A stretch of DNA of 7,225 nucleotides, taken from positions 1 through 7,225 of the forward strand of contig JAHFJF010000044.1 in NCBI GenBank assembly GCA_023245975.1. Direction: 5' to 3'. The notes under the pieces were generated by a model that was given only the letters and a program-made list of their open reading frames with translations, was not told where the DNA came from and did not search any database. A program made the position numbers and the translations under genes. The stretch comes from an archaeon (lineage in GTDB: Archaea; Nanobdellota; Nanobdellia; SCGC-AAA011-G17; GW2011-AR17). Within the stretch, counting starts at the first letter, position 1. The number at the start of each line of letters is the position of its first letter. Positions 1 through 5,849 of this stretch are shown piece by piece.

Positions 1-961
1 TGGCAATATTTGGCATCAGCAATGCTAATGAGATTATTACAACAATTAGTGTGGCATGCCTGATCTTTAGTTTCGAGATGCCATATGCAGACATTATCGC
101 AAAGTATGGCAGGAACAATATCATGAACCTAGCTTCCTTATGTGGCTCCAAAGAGAAATAAACTAAAAGCAATATTCCTGTCAATGGGATTATTGCGGCT
201 CTTTTCCTGAAAATCAGGAATATTCCTATGATAGAGAATGCATAAAAAATATTTTGCCTTAAAAATTCTGAGATATAGAAATGCCAAGGCTTGGCAAATA
301 TCCAGATTCCAGCATATTGGATTATATATTTCCCCTGCTTTATTGGTAGCAATGCATCTTTATATTTTATATAATTATAGACTAAATATGGCAGTGCTGC
401 TGCAAGGAATCCTGCCAATAGAACTTTTATTCTCTTAAATTCTGAGAGTGTTGATTCTGCTGCTATCAAGATGCCGGCTGGAAATTTTGCCAAGAATGAT
501 AGCCCAGCCGAAAGACCAGCACTGTAGAATTTTTCTTTTTTAAATAAGTATATTGATAACAGGCCGAAGAAGACCGAAGGGATTTCTGTATAAAGCCTGA
601 AATTGAATTCCAAGAAAACTGGTGTGAATGCAACTATTGCAGCGGCTGTAAGCGCTTCTTCATGATTCCTTGCATTACGTGCAATTAGATATGTAAGATA
701 GATTATTCCTAAGCTTAGTGCTATTTGTATAAGGTGACCGAAAAATATTTCATTTAAACCTAGCTTCCATAAAAATCCCAATACTAATGGCCATAATACC
801 GGCCTCAACGGCTCCCAGATTCCTATCGAACCATTAGAGAAAAGACTTCTGCCCATTCCCAAGTATACAGAAGCATCCCAAAATACTTCATGTGGCTGGA
901 AAAGAAGGAATAATCTCAGGATTAATGAGATGAACAAAATAATCACGATACCTTTCTTCAT
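1..961 (-). CDS. GT-C type membrane glycosyltransferase, C-terminus cut off by window edge
   Basis: Reading the minus strand from the ATG at 961 gives 320 codons with no stop before the window edge, so the C-terminus is missing. The protein is strongly hydrophobic with many membrane segments, the first at residues 4-21. After it comes an outward loop with W28-D29 and Y33, matching the acidic D-x3-Y motif of GT-C enzymes. A second acidic site, R122-L-Y-T-E126-I-P, fits the usual second loop, and H274-K-E-A-R-F279 resembles the HKE-RF signature of GT22/PMT-like mannosyltransferases. Such enzymes move a sugar from a polyprenyl-phosphate donor to an acceptor on the outer membrane face, for protein or lipid glycosylation. 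The substrate cannot be read from the sequence. The gene follows the unknown lipoprotein gene by 45 nt but has its own box A. The GT-C fold call is fairly sure; the exact family is not. Confidence 0.85.
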   Translation of the reverse strand, partial: MKKGIVIILFISLILRLFLLFQPHEVFWDASVYLGMGRSLFSNGSIGIWEPLRPVLWPLVLGFLWKLGLNEIFFGHLIQIALSLGIIYLTYLIARNARNHEEALTAAAIVAFTPVFLEFNFRLYTEIPSVFFGLLSIYLFKKEKFYSAGLSAGLSFLAKFPAGILIAAESTLSEFKRIKVLLAGFLAAALPYLVYNYIKYKDALLPIKQGKYIIQYAGIWIFAKPWHFYISEFLRQNIFYAFSIIGIFLIFRKRAAIIPLTGILLLVYFSLEPHKEARFMILFLPYFAIMSAYGISKLKIRHATLIVVIISLALLMPNIA

Positions 962-983
962 TTGTTCTGAAGATTTTATTTAG

Positions 984-991
984 TTATATAA
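984..991 (-). promoter_or_regulatory. Box A (TATA) promoter of the glycosyltransferase gene
   Basis: TTATATAA lies in the 45-bp gap after the lipoprotein stop, preceded on the minus strand by a purine-rich GAAAGC stretch that could serve as BRE. Its centre is about 26 nt before the ATG at 961, which predicts a start site at or next to the start codon and so a leaderless mRNA. This suggests the glycosyltransferase can be expressed independently of the upstream gene pair. Confidence 0.6.
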
Positions 992-1006
992 TGCTTTCTC
1001 AGAAAT

Positions 1007-2512
1007 TTATTCAAATATTGGATTTGGGTCGTCAAAAGTTGTCTGGTTTGGAAATTCAGTTAATATTTTGTAACCGTATGGATAGGAAAATGTATGGAAA
1101 AGTATAAGCTTGTGATTCTTATTCTCAGATAGCCATGCTTTAAGATATAAGTAGTCATCATAGGAAAATACCCTTGCTGCAATGAAATTTGCATTTGATT
1201 TCCTTGCTGCATCTGCTACTCTTTTTGTCTGGCCGAATGAATCTAATATTACATATTCTGCATTAAGTTTTATACCATAAACATTCTCAAGATACCTGAA
1301 ATATTTTGTAGCAGTGTCGTAATACTGTATCGAATAAGCAGTGTTAGTGACGTTTTCTATTATTATTTTATCTTTTAATCCAATTTTTACGGGCCTATTG
1401 CCGATGACTGCTACACCATTGCTTGCTGAAAATGGGGCCGACCCTGTTATGCCAGTATCGTAGCCTAGCAATAAGTGCGTAAACCTGTCAACGCTGCAAA
1501 CAACTTTTATCCCTTTGTTATGCAGATATAGCGCAGCCTTAACTTTTCCTGGATAATCACAATCAGCGTAAGCTACCGTAGCATTGTTTTCTATGGTTTC
1601 ACGAACGATCATATTCATGCCATGCGTGTCAATTATCATTGCCAAATTTTCTGTCAGGAATCGCGTTGTAGGATAGAATATTTTGTCTTCTGGGACTTCA
1701 AACATGAATACTCCGTCTTCATTCTCGGCATACCATTTATCTCCATTCTTGGCCACTAATGTGCCATATGCCTTTATGTGGTTGAAATTTACACCCTCTT
1801 TCAATTCCCGAAGCCTGGCTCCCTCATGCCAACCAATGTCTGGCCTAAGCTCATATTCCGGATAATTTAGCCTTTCGGAAAATGTAGTCAGTAGGTTATT
1901 AGAATTAGGATCTTGTATTTGCCCAGAGAGCCAATCCCTGCTAACTCTGTCTACCTGGCTAACAACAATGTCATCATTTGTCAATACCATTGAAGAATTT
2001 CCGAGGATTATTGCAGATGGTGCTTTAAGCAGATATATCTTAATCGGCTCCAATCCAGAAGTTTCAAATTCCAGTTCAGGCTCCTTGCCTAGTGCAAGAT
2101 CCAAATTAATCTTATATCTTTTTTGCTTGCCAAGCTTTTTCCAGACATAGGCAGCCCTGGCATAGTAATACTTGCTTTTCTTTATGCTTGCTATGCTTTC
2201 ATAGCTTAATGCCTTGTCATAAAGGTATTCTGTTTCTGAAGCCCTATGATAGAAATCCAAGGCATATATCATGTTATTCTCATTTTTTGTGATTCTGCCC
2301 AATACAAGATTTGCATCAGCTCTTTCAAATGGGGTAAGCTTCTCATTCAGAAGATCGGAATATAGCTTGGCATGATTTTCTACGTTAAATCCGGCAATTT
2401 TTATAATATATGTGAAGTTTATTCCATCAGCATTTTCATCAAGAGAATTCGAGCATGAAGAAAGAGCCAAAACTGCGGCTAAGAATAGGATGCTCCTAAT
2501 TTTCATATTCAT
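1007..2512 (-). CDS. Large lipoprotein of unknown function with TPR-like N-terminal part
   Basis: I do not recognise this family. With the ATG at 2512 the protein is 501 residues; the ATG at 2506 is equally possible, and an in-frame ATG at 2542 would only lengthen the tail before the signal peptide. A charged start, a hydrophobic stretch and the lipobox L-S-S-C20 predict a lipoprotein anchored on the outer face of the membrane. Residues about 55-145 are helical, with tyrosine/alanine-rich repeats resembling TPR units. The rest looks like mixed alpha/beta: D296-T-H-G-M-N-M, a V-A-Y-A-D-C-D segment (about 313-319), V-V-C-S-V-D (about 337-342) and T-G-S-A-P (about 356-360) read like strand-loop turns of a Rossmann-type or hydrolase core. 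No known catalytic motif can be assigned. Its start lies inside the end of the small upstream ORF, so translation is probably coupled. A weak GAGAAG sits 5 nt before the chosen ATG. Confidence 0.8.
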   Translation of the reverse strand: MNMKIRSILFLAAVLALSSCSNSLDENADGINFTYIIKIAGFNVENHAKLYSDLLNEKLTPFERADANLVLGRITKNENNMIYALDFYHRASETEYLYDKALSYESIASIKKSKYYYARAAYVWKKLGKQKRYKINLDLALGKEPELEFETSGLEPIKIYLLKAPSAIILGNSSMVLTNDDIVVSQVDRVSRDWLSGQIQDPNSNNLLTTFSERLNYPEYELRPDIGWHEGARLRELKEGVNFNHIKAYGTLVAKNGDKWYAENEDGVFMFEVPEDKIFYPTTRFLTENLAMIIDTHGMNMIVRETIENNATVAYADCDYPGKVKAALYLHNKGIKVVCSVDRFTHLLLGYDTGITGSAPFSASNGVAVIGNRPVKIGLKDKIIIENVTNTAYSIQYYDTATKYFRYLENVYGIKLNAEYVILDSFGQTKRVADAARKSNANFIAARVFSYDDYLYLKAWLSENKNHKLILFHTFSYPYGYKILTEFPNQTTFDDPNPIFE

Positions 2513-2624
2513 TTGTGCTTCTCGGGGGAAGCCCTTCCTCATAAGAGTCTAGAATCTCCATTATCTGTTCAAAAGGATCCTTTTTTTCTTCCTTTTTTTT
2601 CTCCTTATTCTCTTTGCCTTCCAT
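2496..2624 (-). CDS. Small charged protein, 42 residues, overlapping the lipoprotein gene
   Basis: A short ORF begins with ATG at 2624 and stops with TAG at 2496-2498, encoding 42 residues. The first 15 are almost all Lys and Glu with one Asn-Lys break. They are followed by an amphipathic segment around residues 17-30 (D-P-F-E-Q-I-M-E-I-L) and a short polar tail. No signal peptide or membrane segment is seen, so it should be cytoplasmic. Support for it as a gene comes from a box A centred about 24-25 nt upstream, placing transcription start at its ATG, and from a 17-nt overlap with the downstream lipoprotein start, typical of coupled genes. The family is unknown. It could instead be only a leader peptide or untranslated leader of the lipoprotein mRNA. 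An in-frame upstream extension to 2807 lies antisense to MBF1 and was not accepted. Confidence 0.5.
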   Translation of the reverse strand: MEGKENKEKKKEEKKDPFEQIMEILDSYEEGLPPRSTNEYEN

Positions 2625-2644
2625 ACATCTAAAATTGTTAAAGA

Positions 2645-2652
2645 TATATAAA
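2645..2652 (-). promoter_or_regulatory. Box A of the small ORF/lipoprotein pair
   Basis: On the minus strand this reads TTTATATA, a full match to the archaeal box A consensus, within a T-rich run. Its centre is about 24-25 nt before the ATG at 2624, predicting a transcript that begins at or very near that codon. It lies back to back with the MBF1 promoter. Confidence 0.6.
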
Positions 2653-2676
2653 AAACTTGCGCAAAAATTGGCAAGG

Positions 2677-2685
2677 CTTATTAAT
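2677..2685 (+). promoter_or_regulatory. Box A of MBF1
   Basis: CTTATTAAT is centred about 26 nt before the MBF1 ATG at 2707, predicting a leaderless mRNA, and no Shine-Dalgarno is visible. The palindrome TTGCGCAA (2657-2664) and inverted CTTGC/GCAAG arms (2656-2660 and 2671-2675) lie between this box and the opposing one, a possible shared operator. The match is weaker than for the opposing promoter. Confidence 0.5.
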
Positions 2686-2706
2686 TCTAATACCAATCTT
2701 AAAATA

Positions 2707-3156
2707 ATGGCCCAATGTGATCTTTGCGGCAGCGAAAGCCAATTATCTAGGTCAGTCATAGAAGGCGCATTGCTTTCTGTGTGCAGGAAGTGCATCAGCT
2801 TTGGCAATGGAGTTGAAATTGGCAGCCAGCCTGTAAGCAGAAGAAAGGTAGATCTAGCCGTTCCGGAAATTGAAGAGGAAATAGTGCAGGATTATGCCGA
2901 AAGAATAAAAACTGCAAGAGAGAAAAATTGCCTTACACAGGAATTCTTGGCTAAATCTTTAGGCGAGAGGGAGAGCATACTTCAAAAAATAGAGGCAGGC
3001 CACAATGAGCCTACAATTAACATTGCAAGAAAGCTTGAGAATTTCTTAAAAATAAAACTGATAGAGAAGATAGAGCTGAAATCCGAGAAAAAGACACTGA
3101 TCATAAAAGATGGCTCTATGACAATTGGCGATTTGTTGAAACTGGCAAAGAAATAA
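2707..3156 (+). CDS. mbf1: Archaeal multiprotein bridging factor 1 (zinc ribbon plus Cro-type HTH)
   Basis: This is a 149-residue protein. The N-terminal zinc ribbon has C4-x2-C7 and C26-x2-C29. A linker (about 40-60) is followed by a helix-turn-helix at about 62-116, including L76-T-Q-E-F-L-A-K-S-L and I95-E-A-G-H-N-E-P-T, the HTH_3 hallmark, and by a basic/polar tail ending in a helix. This order is diagnostic of archaeal MBF1, a cytoplasmic protein linked in the literature to transcription and to the ribosome; its exact role in archaea remains unsettled. An in-frame ATG at 2614 would add 31 residues, but the zinc ribbon begins right after the internal ATG at 2707 and box A lies about 26 nt before it, so 2707 was chosen. 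The gene converges on the regulator gene 2 nt downstream. Confidence 0.93.
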   Translation: MAQCDLCGSESQLSRSVIEGALLSVCRKCISFGNGVEIGSQPVSRRKVDLAVPEIEEEIVQDYAERIKTAREKNCLTQEFLAKSLGERESILQKIEAGHNEPTINIARKLENFLKIKLIEKIELKSEKKTLIIKDGSMTIGDLLKLAKK

Positions 3157-3158
3157 TC

Positions 3159-3845
3159 CTAGGTTAAGACGATTATATTCCCCCTGCCCTGCTTTATTTT
3201 TTTAACATTTCCCAAGCTCTCTAATTCCGCCACCATAAGGCTTACTTTAGCTTCTGACAAGTTTAGTTTCTTCCTAAGCTCTTTTTGAGTTATCCTTCCA
3301 GACTCGCTTTTTATTATCGACAATACATTCTCAAGTTCTTCTTTTTGAATAGATTTACCTGAATTTGAGTCTCTATTAGTTTCTTTCACTATTGGCTTAT
3401 TCCTTAAATAAAAGAAGATTCCAAATGCAGTGGTAGCTAATAATAATATTAAAATGAACAGCCAGACATATGATTTTTCTTCTGCGTCTATATCTATTCC
3501 TGAATTATCCAATAGCTCGAAATCTTCATCAGTTTCATCAAACAAAATGAAATCAAGTACAAAATCCCCCTCTCCTACAATAGATATGCTCTCGTTAGCT
3601 GATGATATTAATTGGCTATCTGCGCTATATTTGGCAGTTATAATATAATTTCCATTTGCAAGATTAAATGAATAATCACCATCTTTTGAGATGAAAGTCT
3701 GCTTTGGAATGCTATTAACTTCTACTATTACATTGCCCTGCGGCTCTAGAAGGAGATTATATACAGTGCCATGCATAGTAGCTGCACTTGCTAGGCTTGT
3801 AGCCATTATTAGTGCAAATATAGCTAAAACAGGGAAACGCCACAT
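3159..3845 (-). CDS. Membrane-anchored winged-helix transcriptional regulator with exported sensor-like domain
   Basis: This is a 228-residue protein. Residues 1-21 form a signal peptide (A-S-A before A22). About 23-101 is a beta-rich domain resembling carboxypeptidase-regulatory/Ig-like folds (G-T-V-Y-N near 26-30, D55-G-D-Y-S-F, G65-N-Y-I-I-T-A-K). An acidic linker (about 103-123) leads to one membrane span (about 126-147), a basic flexible linker, and a C-terminal winged helix (about 168-228) with helix R184-I-T-Q-K-E-L-R-K-K-L, recognition helix S197-E-A-K-V-S-L-M-V-A-E-L and wing K218-Q-G-R-G-N-I-I-V-L. This matches the predicted membrane-associated regulators of archaea (COG2512-like). 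It probably senses something outside the cell and binds DNA directly from the membrane. The divergent neighbour encodes a secreted coiled-coil protein, a plausible target along with its own promoter. The ATG at 3845 sits about 27 nt after box A. Confidence 0.8.
   Translation of the reverse strand: MWRFPVLAIFALIMATSLASAATMHGTVYNLLLEPQGNVIVEVNSIPKQTFISKDGDYSFNLANGNYIITAKYSADSQLISSANESISIVGEGDFVLDFILFDETDEDFELLDNSGIDIDAEEKSYVWLFILILLLATTAFGIFFYLRNKPIVKETNRDSNSGKSIQKEELENVLSIIKSESGRITQKELRKKLNLSEAKVSLMVAELESLGNVKKIKQGRGNIIVLT
3193..3203 (+). terminator. T-rich tract, possible terminator for MBF1
   Basis: TTTATTTTTTT lies 37 nt past the MBF1 stop, on the coding-direction strand and inside the 3' end of the convergent regulator gene. 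Archaeal transcripts often end at such U-runs without a hairpin. The same bases encode lysine-rich codons of the regulator, so the tract may be there only for protein reasons. Confidence 0.3.
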
Positions 3846-3868
3846 AACCTAACTTTTGGCTTAATTCC

Positions 3869-3876
3869 TATAAAAA
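3869..3876 (-). promoter_or_regulatory. Box A of the membrane-anchored regulator
   Basis: On the minus strand this reads TTTTTATA, preceded by GGGAAAC as a possible BRE. Its centre is about 27 nt before the ATG at 3845, predicting a leaderless mRNA. The inverted repeat 3881-3897 begins 4 bp upstream of it. Confidence 0.6.
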
Positions 3877-3880
3877 GTTT

Positions 3881-3897
3881 CCCTTTTGGTAAAAGGG
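3881..3897. promoter_or_regulatory. Perfect inverted repeat next to the regulator promoter, candidate operator
   Basis: CCCTTTT, 3-bp spacer GGT, then AAAAGGG: two exactly complementary 7-bp arms. It covers the BRE side of the regulator's box A, where a bound protein would block or help TFB/TBP. Binding by the adjacent winged-helix regulator (autoregulation) is inference. It could also fold as an RNA hairpin if transcribed from elsewhere. Confidence 0.45.
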
Positions 3898-3918
3898 GGC
3901 TATTTTGGCTTTTGTAAA

Positions 3919-3940
3919 GGCTCATAAAGTGTTATGAACC
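3919..3940. promoter_or_regulatory. Second inverted repeat, upstream of the coiled-coil gene promoter
   Basis: Two 9-bp arms, GGCTCATAA and TTATGAACC, pair with one mismatch around a 4-bp centre (AGTG); the inner 6 bp are perfect. It lies 26 bp upstream of the box A at 3967. Its sequence differs from the repeat at 3881-3897, so two different proteins, or none, may bind. Confidence 0.4.
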
Positions 3941-3966
3941 AATTTTGAGGCTTACTTGAAAGTATG

Positions 3967-3975
3967 CTTATAAAG
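3967..3975 (+). promoter_or_regulatory. Box A of the secreted coiled-coil protein gene
   Basis: CTTATAAAG is a good box A. A start about 26 nt downstream falls near 3997, giving a leader of roughly 87 nt, unlike the short leaders elsewhere in the window. A weaker alternative, TGATAAAA near 4056-4063, would give a leaderless message, but the strong Shine-Dalgarno before the ATG argues for the long leader. Confidence 0.5.
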
Positions 3976-3997
3976 TAAATCAGGAAATGAGTCCTTA

Positions 3998-4050
3998 TGT
4001 GCGTGGCACAGCTGGCTCCTTGACAGACAAAAGCTGTGCTGCAAAAGCAC
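3998..4050 (+). promoter_or_regulatory. Structured 5' leader with mutually exclusive hairpins
   Basis: Three stems can be drawn. Stem A pairs 3998-4002 with 4006-4010 (TGTGC/GCACA, 3-nt loop). Stem B pairs 4006-4013 with 4032-4039 (GCACAGCT/AGCTGTGC, 8 perfect pairs, extendable outward by two G-U pairs and a G-C). Stem C pairs 4036-4040 with 4046-4050 (GTGCT/AGCAC, 5-nt loop). A and C can coexist, while B excludes both, a two-state layout as in attenuators and riboswitches. Ligand and function are unknown and no known riboswitch class is recognised. No U-run follows stem C, so any control would act on translation or RNA stability rather than by termination. Confidence 0.4.
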
Positions 4051-4069
4051 ATTAATGATAAAAACAATC

Positions 4070-4074
4070 GGAGG
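4070..4074 (+). promoter_or_regulatory. Strong Shine-Dalgarno GGAGG fixing the coiled-coil start
   Basis: GGAGG sits 9 nt before the ATG at 4084. It is the clearest ribosome binding site in the window and decides against an in-frame GTG at 4036 that would put 16 polar residues before the signal peptide. A CTCC at 4016-4019, in the loop of leader stem B, could pair with GGAG, though only over 4 bp. Confidence 0.7.
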
Positions 4075-4083
4075 ATAAATAAA

Positions 4084-5592
4084 ATGAAAAACAACAAGTT
4101 GATGGCACTTTTCGTTTTGGCCATATTCGTTATCAGCCTTGTTCCAATGGCAATAGCCGAAGAGGGAACAGACGCAGATAGCAATACTGAGCTTGAAACA
4201 CAGAGTGATGTACATAAAGATGGTGATAGTACACTTGGCTTGAGAGAAAGGCTAAGATTAAGACAAAATGTCCTTGAAAGAAAGGCAGACATAATTGATG
4301 ACAAGATGGATGTTCTTGAAAGAAGGGCGGAACTTGTAAAAGACAAGGTAGCACTTCTAGAAAGGCACAGGCAACAGATTGCAGATTTGGTAAAGATGTG
4401 CCAAGAAAAAGGCGTCTCTGCTGAAGAATGCAAGAGAAGGTTTGAGCATAGATTAAGAAACCTTGATAATTTGCCGGAGAATTTCAAAGAGAGGCTTGCC
4501 GAATTTGAAGCAAGAAAGGCAGATAGGAATCAAGAGATACAGGACCTAGAAAACGATAAGGACTTTGGCAAGCATATGCTAAAGCTAAAATTCAAGACAA
4601 GGGTCGTTGCCGAAGCAAAGCTTGAGGAAGCAAGAAAAAACTTCATAAAAGCAAGGCTTGAATTCAAGGAATCAAAAGCCAGACTGGAAAATGCAAGGTC
4701 AAGGCTGGATACTGCAAAGAAGCTAGAGAAAGCTTGCAAAGATCCAGATTCCGAAGACTGCAAGACTGCCAAGGCTGAATTGTTAGCTGCTGCAAAGGAA
4801 CATTTCTCAGCGCAAGCTGACCATATAATTGAAACTTTAGAGAAGATAAAATCTAGGGTACAAGGAAATGAAGACCTGACAGACGAAGAAGAAGCAAAGA
4901 TAACTGTGGCATTGGATGCTGAACTAAAAATAGTAACAGACATCAAAGTAAAAATAAATGCTGCAGAAAATAAAGAGCAACTTCTTCAAGCAGCTAGAGA
5001 GCTAAAAGATGCATGGAACAGAATAAGGCATGTGGCCAAAAGATATGCTGCATTTGTTGTAAGCAGCAGGATGGCAGGCATCATAGTGCAATCAAAGCAC
5101 CTTGAAAAGAAACTCGAGAGAGTCCTAGCAAGAATGGCTGAAAATGGCCAGAATACATCTGAAGTCCAGGCCCTTGTCGATGATTTCAATAAGGAAATAG
5201 AAGCTGCAAGAACAAGCTTCAAAGCTTCACAAACACTTTGGCTTGCAGTAAAGCTGGATGTAAAAGCTGATGTGGAAACAAATGCCACTGTCCAGCAGGC
5301 TCAAGAAAAACTGAAAGAATCAAGAGAGCACTTGAAGAAAGCTAGAGATCTACTCCGGCAGATTGTAACCAAGGTTGACAAGAATGCGTTGAAAGATGCA
5401 GACGAAGAGGAAGAATCTGAATCTGCCTCTCATGCAGATGAGAATGACTCAAATGAGGATGAGAATGACTCTCATGCAGATGAGAATGACTCAAATGAGG
5501 ATGATGAATCAACCGAGGCATCTGCTGATACCTCTGCTAACGGTAGTGGAGTCGACGCATCAACAGAAACAAGCGTGAGTGTTTCTGTATAA
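4084..5592 (+). CDS. Secreted coiled-coil protein with cysteine pairs and acidic repeat tail
   Basis: This is a 502-residue protein of no family I can name. Residues 1-25 are a signal peptide with likely cleavage after A-I-A. From about 52 to 435 it is almost continuous charged helix (E/K/R/A/L), with long coiled-coil stretches at about 54-100, 131-215 and 400-432. Two short-spaced cysteine pairs, C106-x9-C116 and C218-x7-C226, each sit at a helix-turn-helix bend and are probably disulfide staples, the only four cysteines in the mature protein. The C-terminal 65 residues are low-complexity: an acidic 7-residue repeat (449-476), then a Ser/Thr-rich end, S-V-S-V, with no membrane anchor or sorting signal. 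It may be an extracellular fibre, envelope or attachment protein. The divergent membrane regulator and the downstream thiol-redox operon fit a surface protein needing control and disulfide formation, but both links are inference. Confidence 0.85.
   Translation: MKNNKLMALFVLAIFVISLVPMAIAEEGTDADSNTELETQSDVHKDGDSTLGLRERLRLRQNVLERKADIIDDKMDVLERRAELVKDKVALLERHRQQIADLVKMCQEKGVSAEECKRRFEHRLRNLDNLPENFKERLAEFEARKADRNQEIQDLENDKDFGKHMLKLKFKTRVVAEAKLEEARKNFIKARLEFKESKARLENARSRLDTAKKLEKACKDPDSEDCKTAKAELLAAAKEHFSAQADHIIETLEKIKSRVQGNEDLTDEEEAKITVALDAELKIVTDIKVKINAAENKEQLLQAARELKDAWNRIRHVAKRYAAFVVSSRMAGIIVQSKHLEKKLERVLARMAENGQNTSEVQALVDDFNKEIEAARTSFKASQTLWLAVKLDVKADVETNATVQQAQEKLKESREHLKKARDLLRQIVTKVDKNALKDADEEEESESASHADENDSNEDENDSHADENDSNEDDESTEASADTSANGSGVDASTETSVSVSV
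5427..5510 (+). repeat. 42-bp tandem repeat built of 21-bp units, in frame
   Basis: Two 42-bp copies (5427-5468 and 5469-5510) match exactly over their first 36 bp. Each copy is two related 21-bp units sharing GATGAGAATGACTC, so the protein repeats S-[H/N]-[A/E]-D-E-N-D about 3.5 times (residues 449-476). Being a multiple of 3, it can gain or lose units by slippage without a frameshift. The near-identity at DNA level points to a recent duplication. Confidence 0.85.
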
Positions 5593-5603
5593 GCCAGGAA
5601 AGA

Positions 5604-5611
5604 TTTAAATA
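5604..5611 (+). promoter_or_regulatory. Box A of the small acidic lipoprotein gene
   Basis: TTTAAATA, preceded by GGAAAGA (BRE-like), lies 12 bp after the coiled-coil stop. A start about 26 nt downstream falls near 5634, leaving a leader of only a few bases before the ATG at 5640. The gene therefore need not depend on read-through from the coiled-coil gene. Confidence 0.55.
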
Positions 5612-5639
5612 AACAAAAAACAAAAAGGAATGTGAAAAG

Positions 5640-5849
5640 ATGGAAATAAAATACCTGGTTTTGGCAATTGCAGTGGCTATGCTCGTTATAGCTGTGGGTT
5701 GCACTAAATATCAACCTGCGCAAGAAAGCGTTTCGCCCCAAGTGGGAAATGTTTTTGGAGAGATATATGAGCTAGATGCAGTTGATGAATCCGTACAAGT
5801 TGAAGATTTGGATGTCAATCCGGATGAGCTTTCCGGGCTTGATTTCTAA
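5640..5849 (+). CDS. Small acidic lipoprotein of unknown function
   Basis: This is a 69-residue precursor. Residues 1-20 are a hydrophobic signal ending in the lipobox A-V-G-C21, so a mature 49-residue lipoprotein on the outer membrane face is expected. The mature part carries about a dozen Asp/Glu and a single Lys, with no cysteine besides the anchor and no motif that I recognise. It has no domain large enough for an enzyme and is probably a structural or accessory envelope peptide. It has its own box A 48 bp after the coiled-coil stop, and a T-rich tract follows its stop, so it is likely a single-gene unit. The ATG is chosen because it directly precedes the signal peptide; only a weak AAAGGA lies upstream, consistent with a very short leader. 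Confidence 0.75.
   Translation: MEIKYLVLAIAVAMLVIAVGCTKYQPAQESVSPQVGNVFGEIYELDAVDESVQVEDLDVNPDELSGLDF

Noticed and set aside
238..438. Plus-strand 66-residue open frame
   Set aside because: It lies opposite the glycosyltransferase frame, which spans the region with clear membrane segments and family motifs.
1297..2506. Lipoprotein C-terminal part as a cell-wall-binding repeat (CWB2) or Rossmann enzyme
   Set aside because: No repeated CWB2 pattern and no glycine-rich nucleotide loop could be traced, so no family was assigned.
2614..2706. N-terminal extension of MBF1 from the ATG at 2614
   Set aside because: It would run through both box A elements and place 31 residues before the zinc ribbon, which normally sits at the very N-terminus.
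3881..3897. Inverted repeat as a transcription terminator hairpin
   Set aside because: It lies between two divergent starts, so no transcript ends there, and no T-run follows it in either direction.
4036..4083. Longer start (GTG at 4036) for the coiled-coil protein
   Set aside because: It would put a polar stretch ahead of the signal peptide and ignore the GGAGG 9 nt before the ATG at 4084.
3900..4487. Open frames on the minus strand opposite the coiled-coil gene (also 4133-4354, 4530-4946, 4986-5288)
   Set aside because: These are antisense shadows rich in Ser/Leu/Phe, the expected complement of Lys/Glu/Ala codons. They have no promoter, ribosome site or recognisable domain.
5427..5510. 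Short tandem repeats as a CRISPR array or mobile-element end
   Set aside because: The units are contiguous without unique spacers, in frame within a coding sequence, and no cas or transposase gene is present.
5472..5741. Minus-strand 89-residue frame and the plus-strand frame 5396-5578 rich in Met-Arg-Met
   Set aside because: Both are by-products of the 21/42-bp repeat read in the wrong frame; they overlap real genes and have no start signals.
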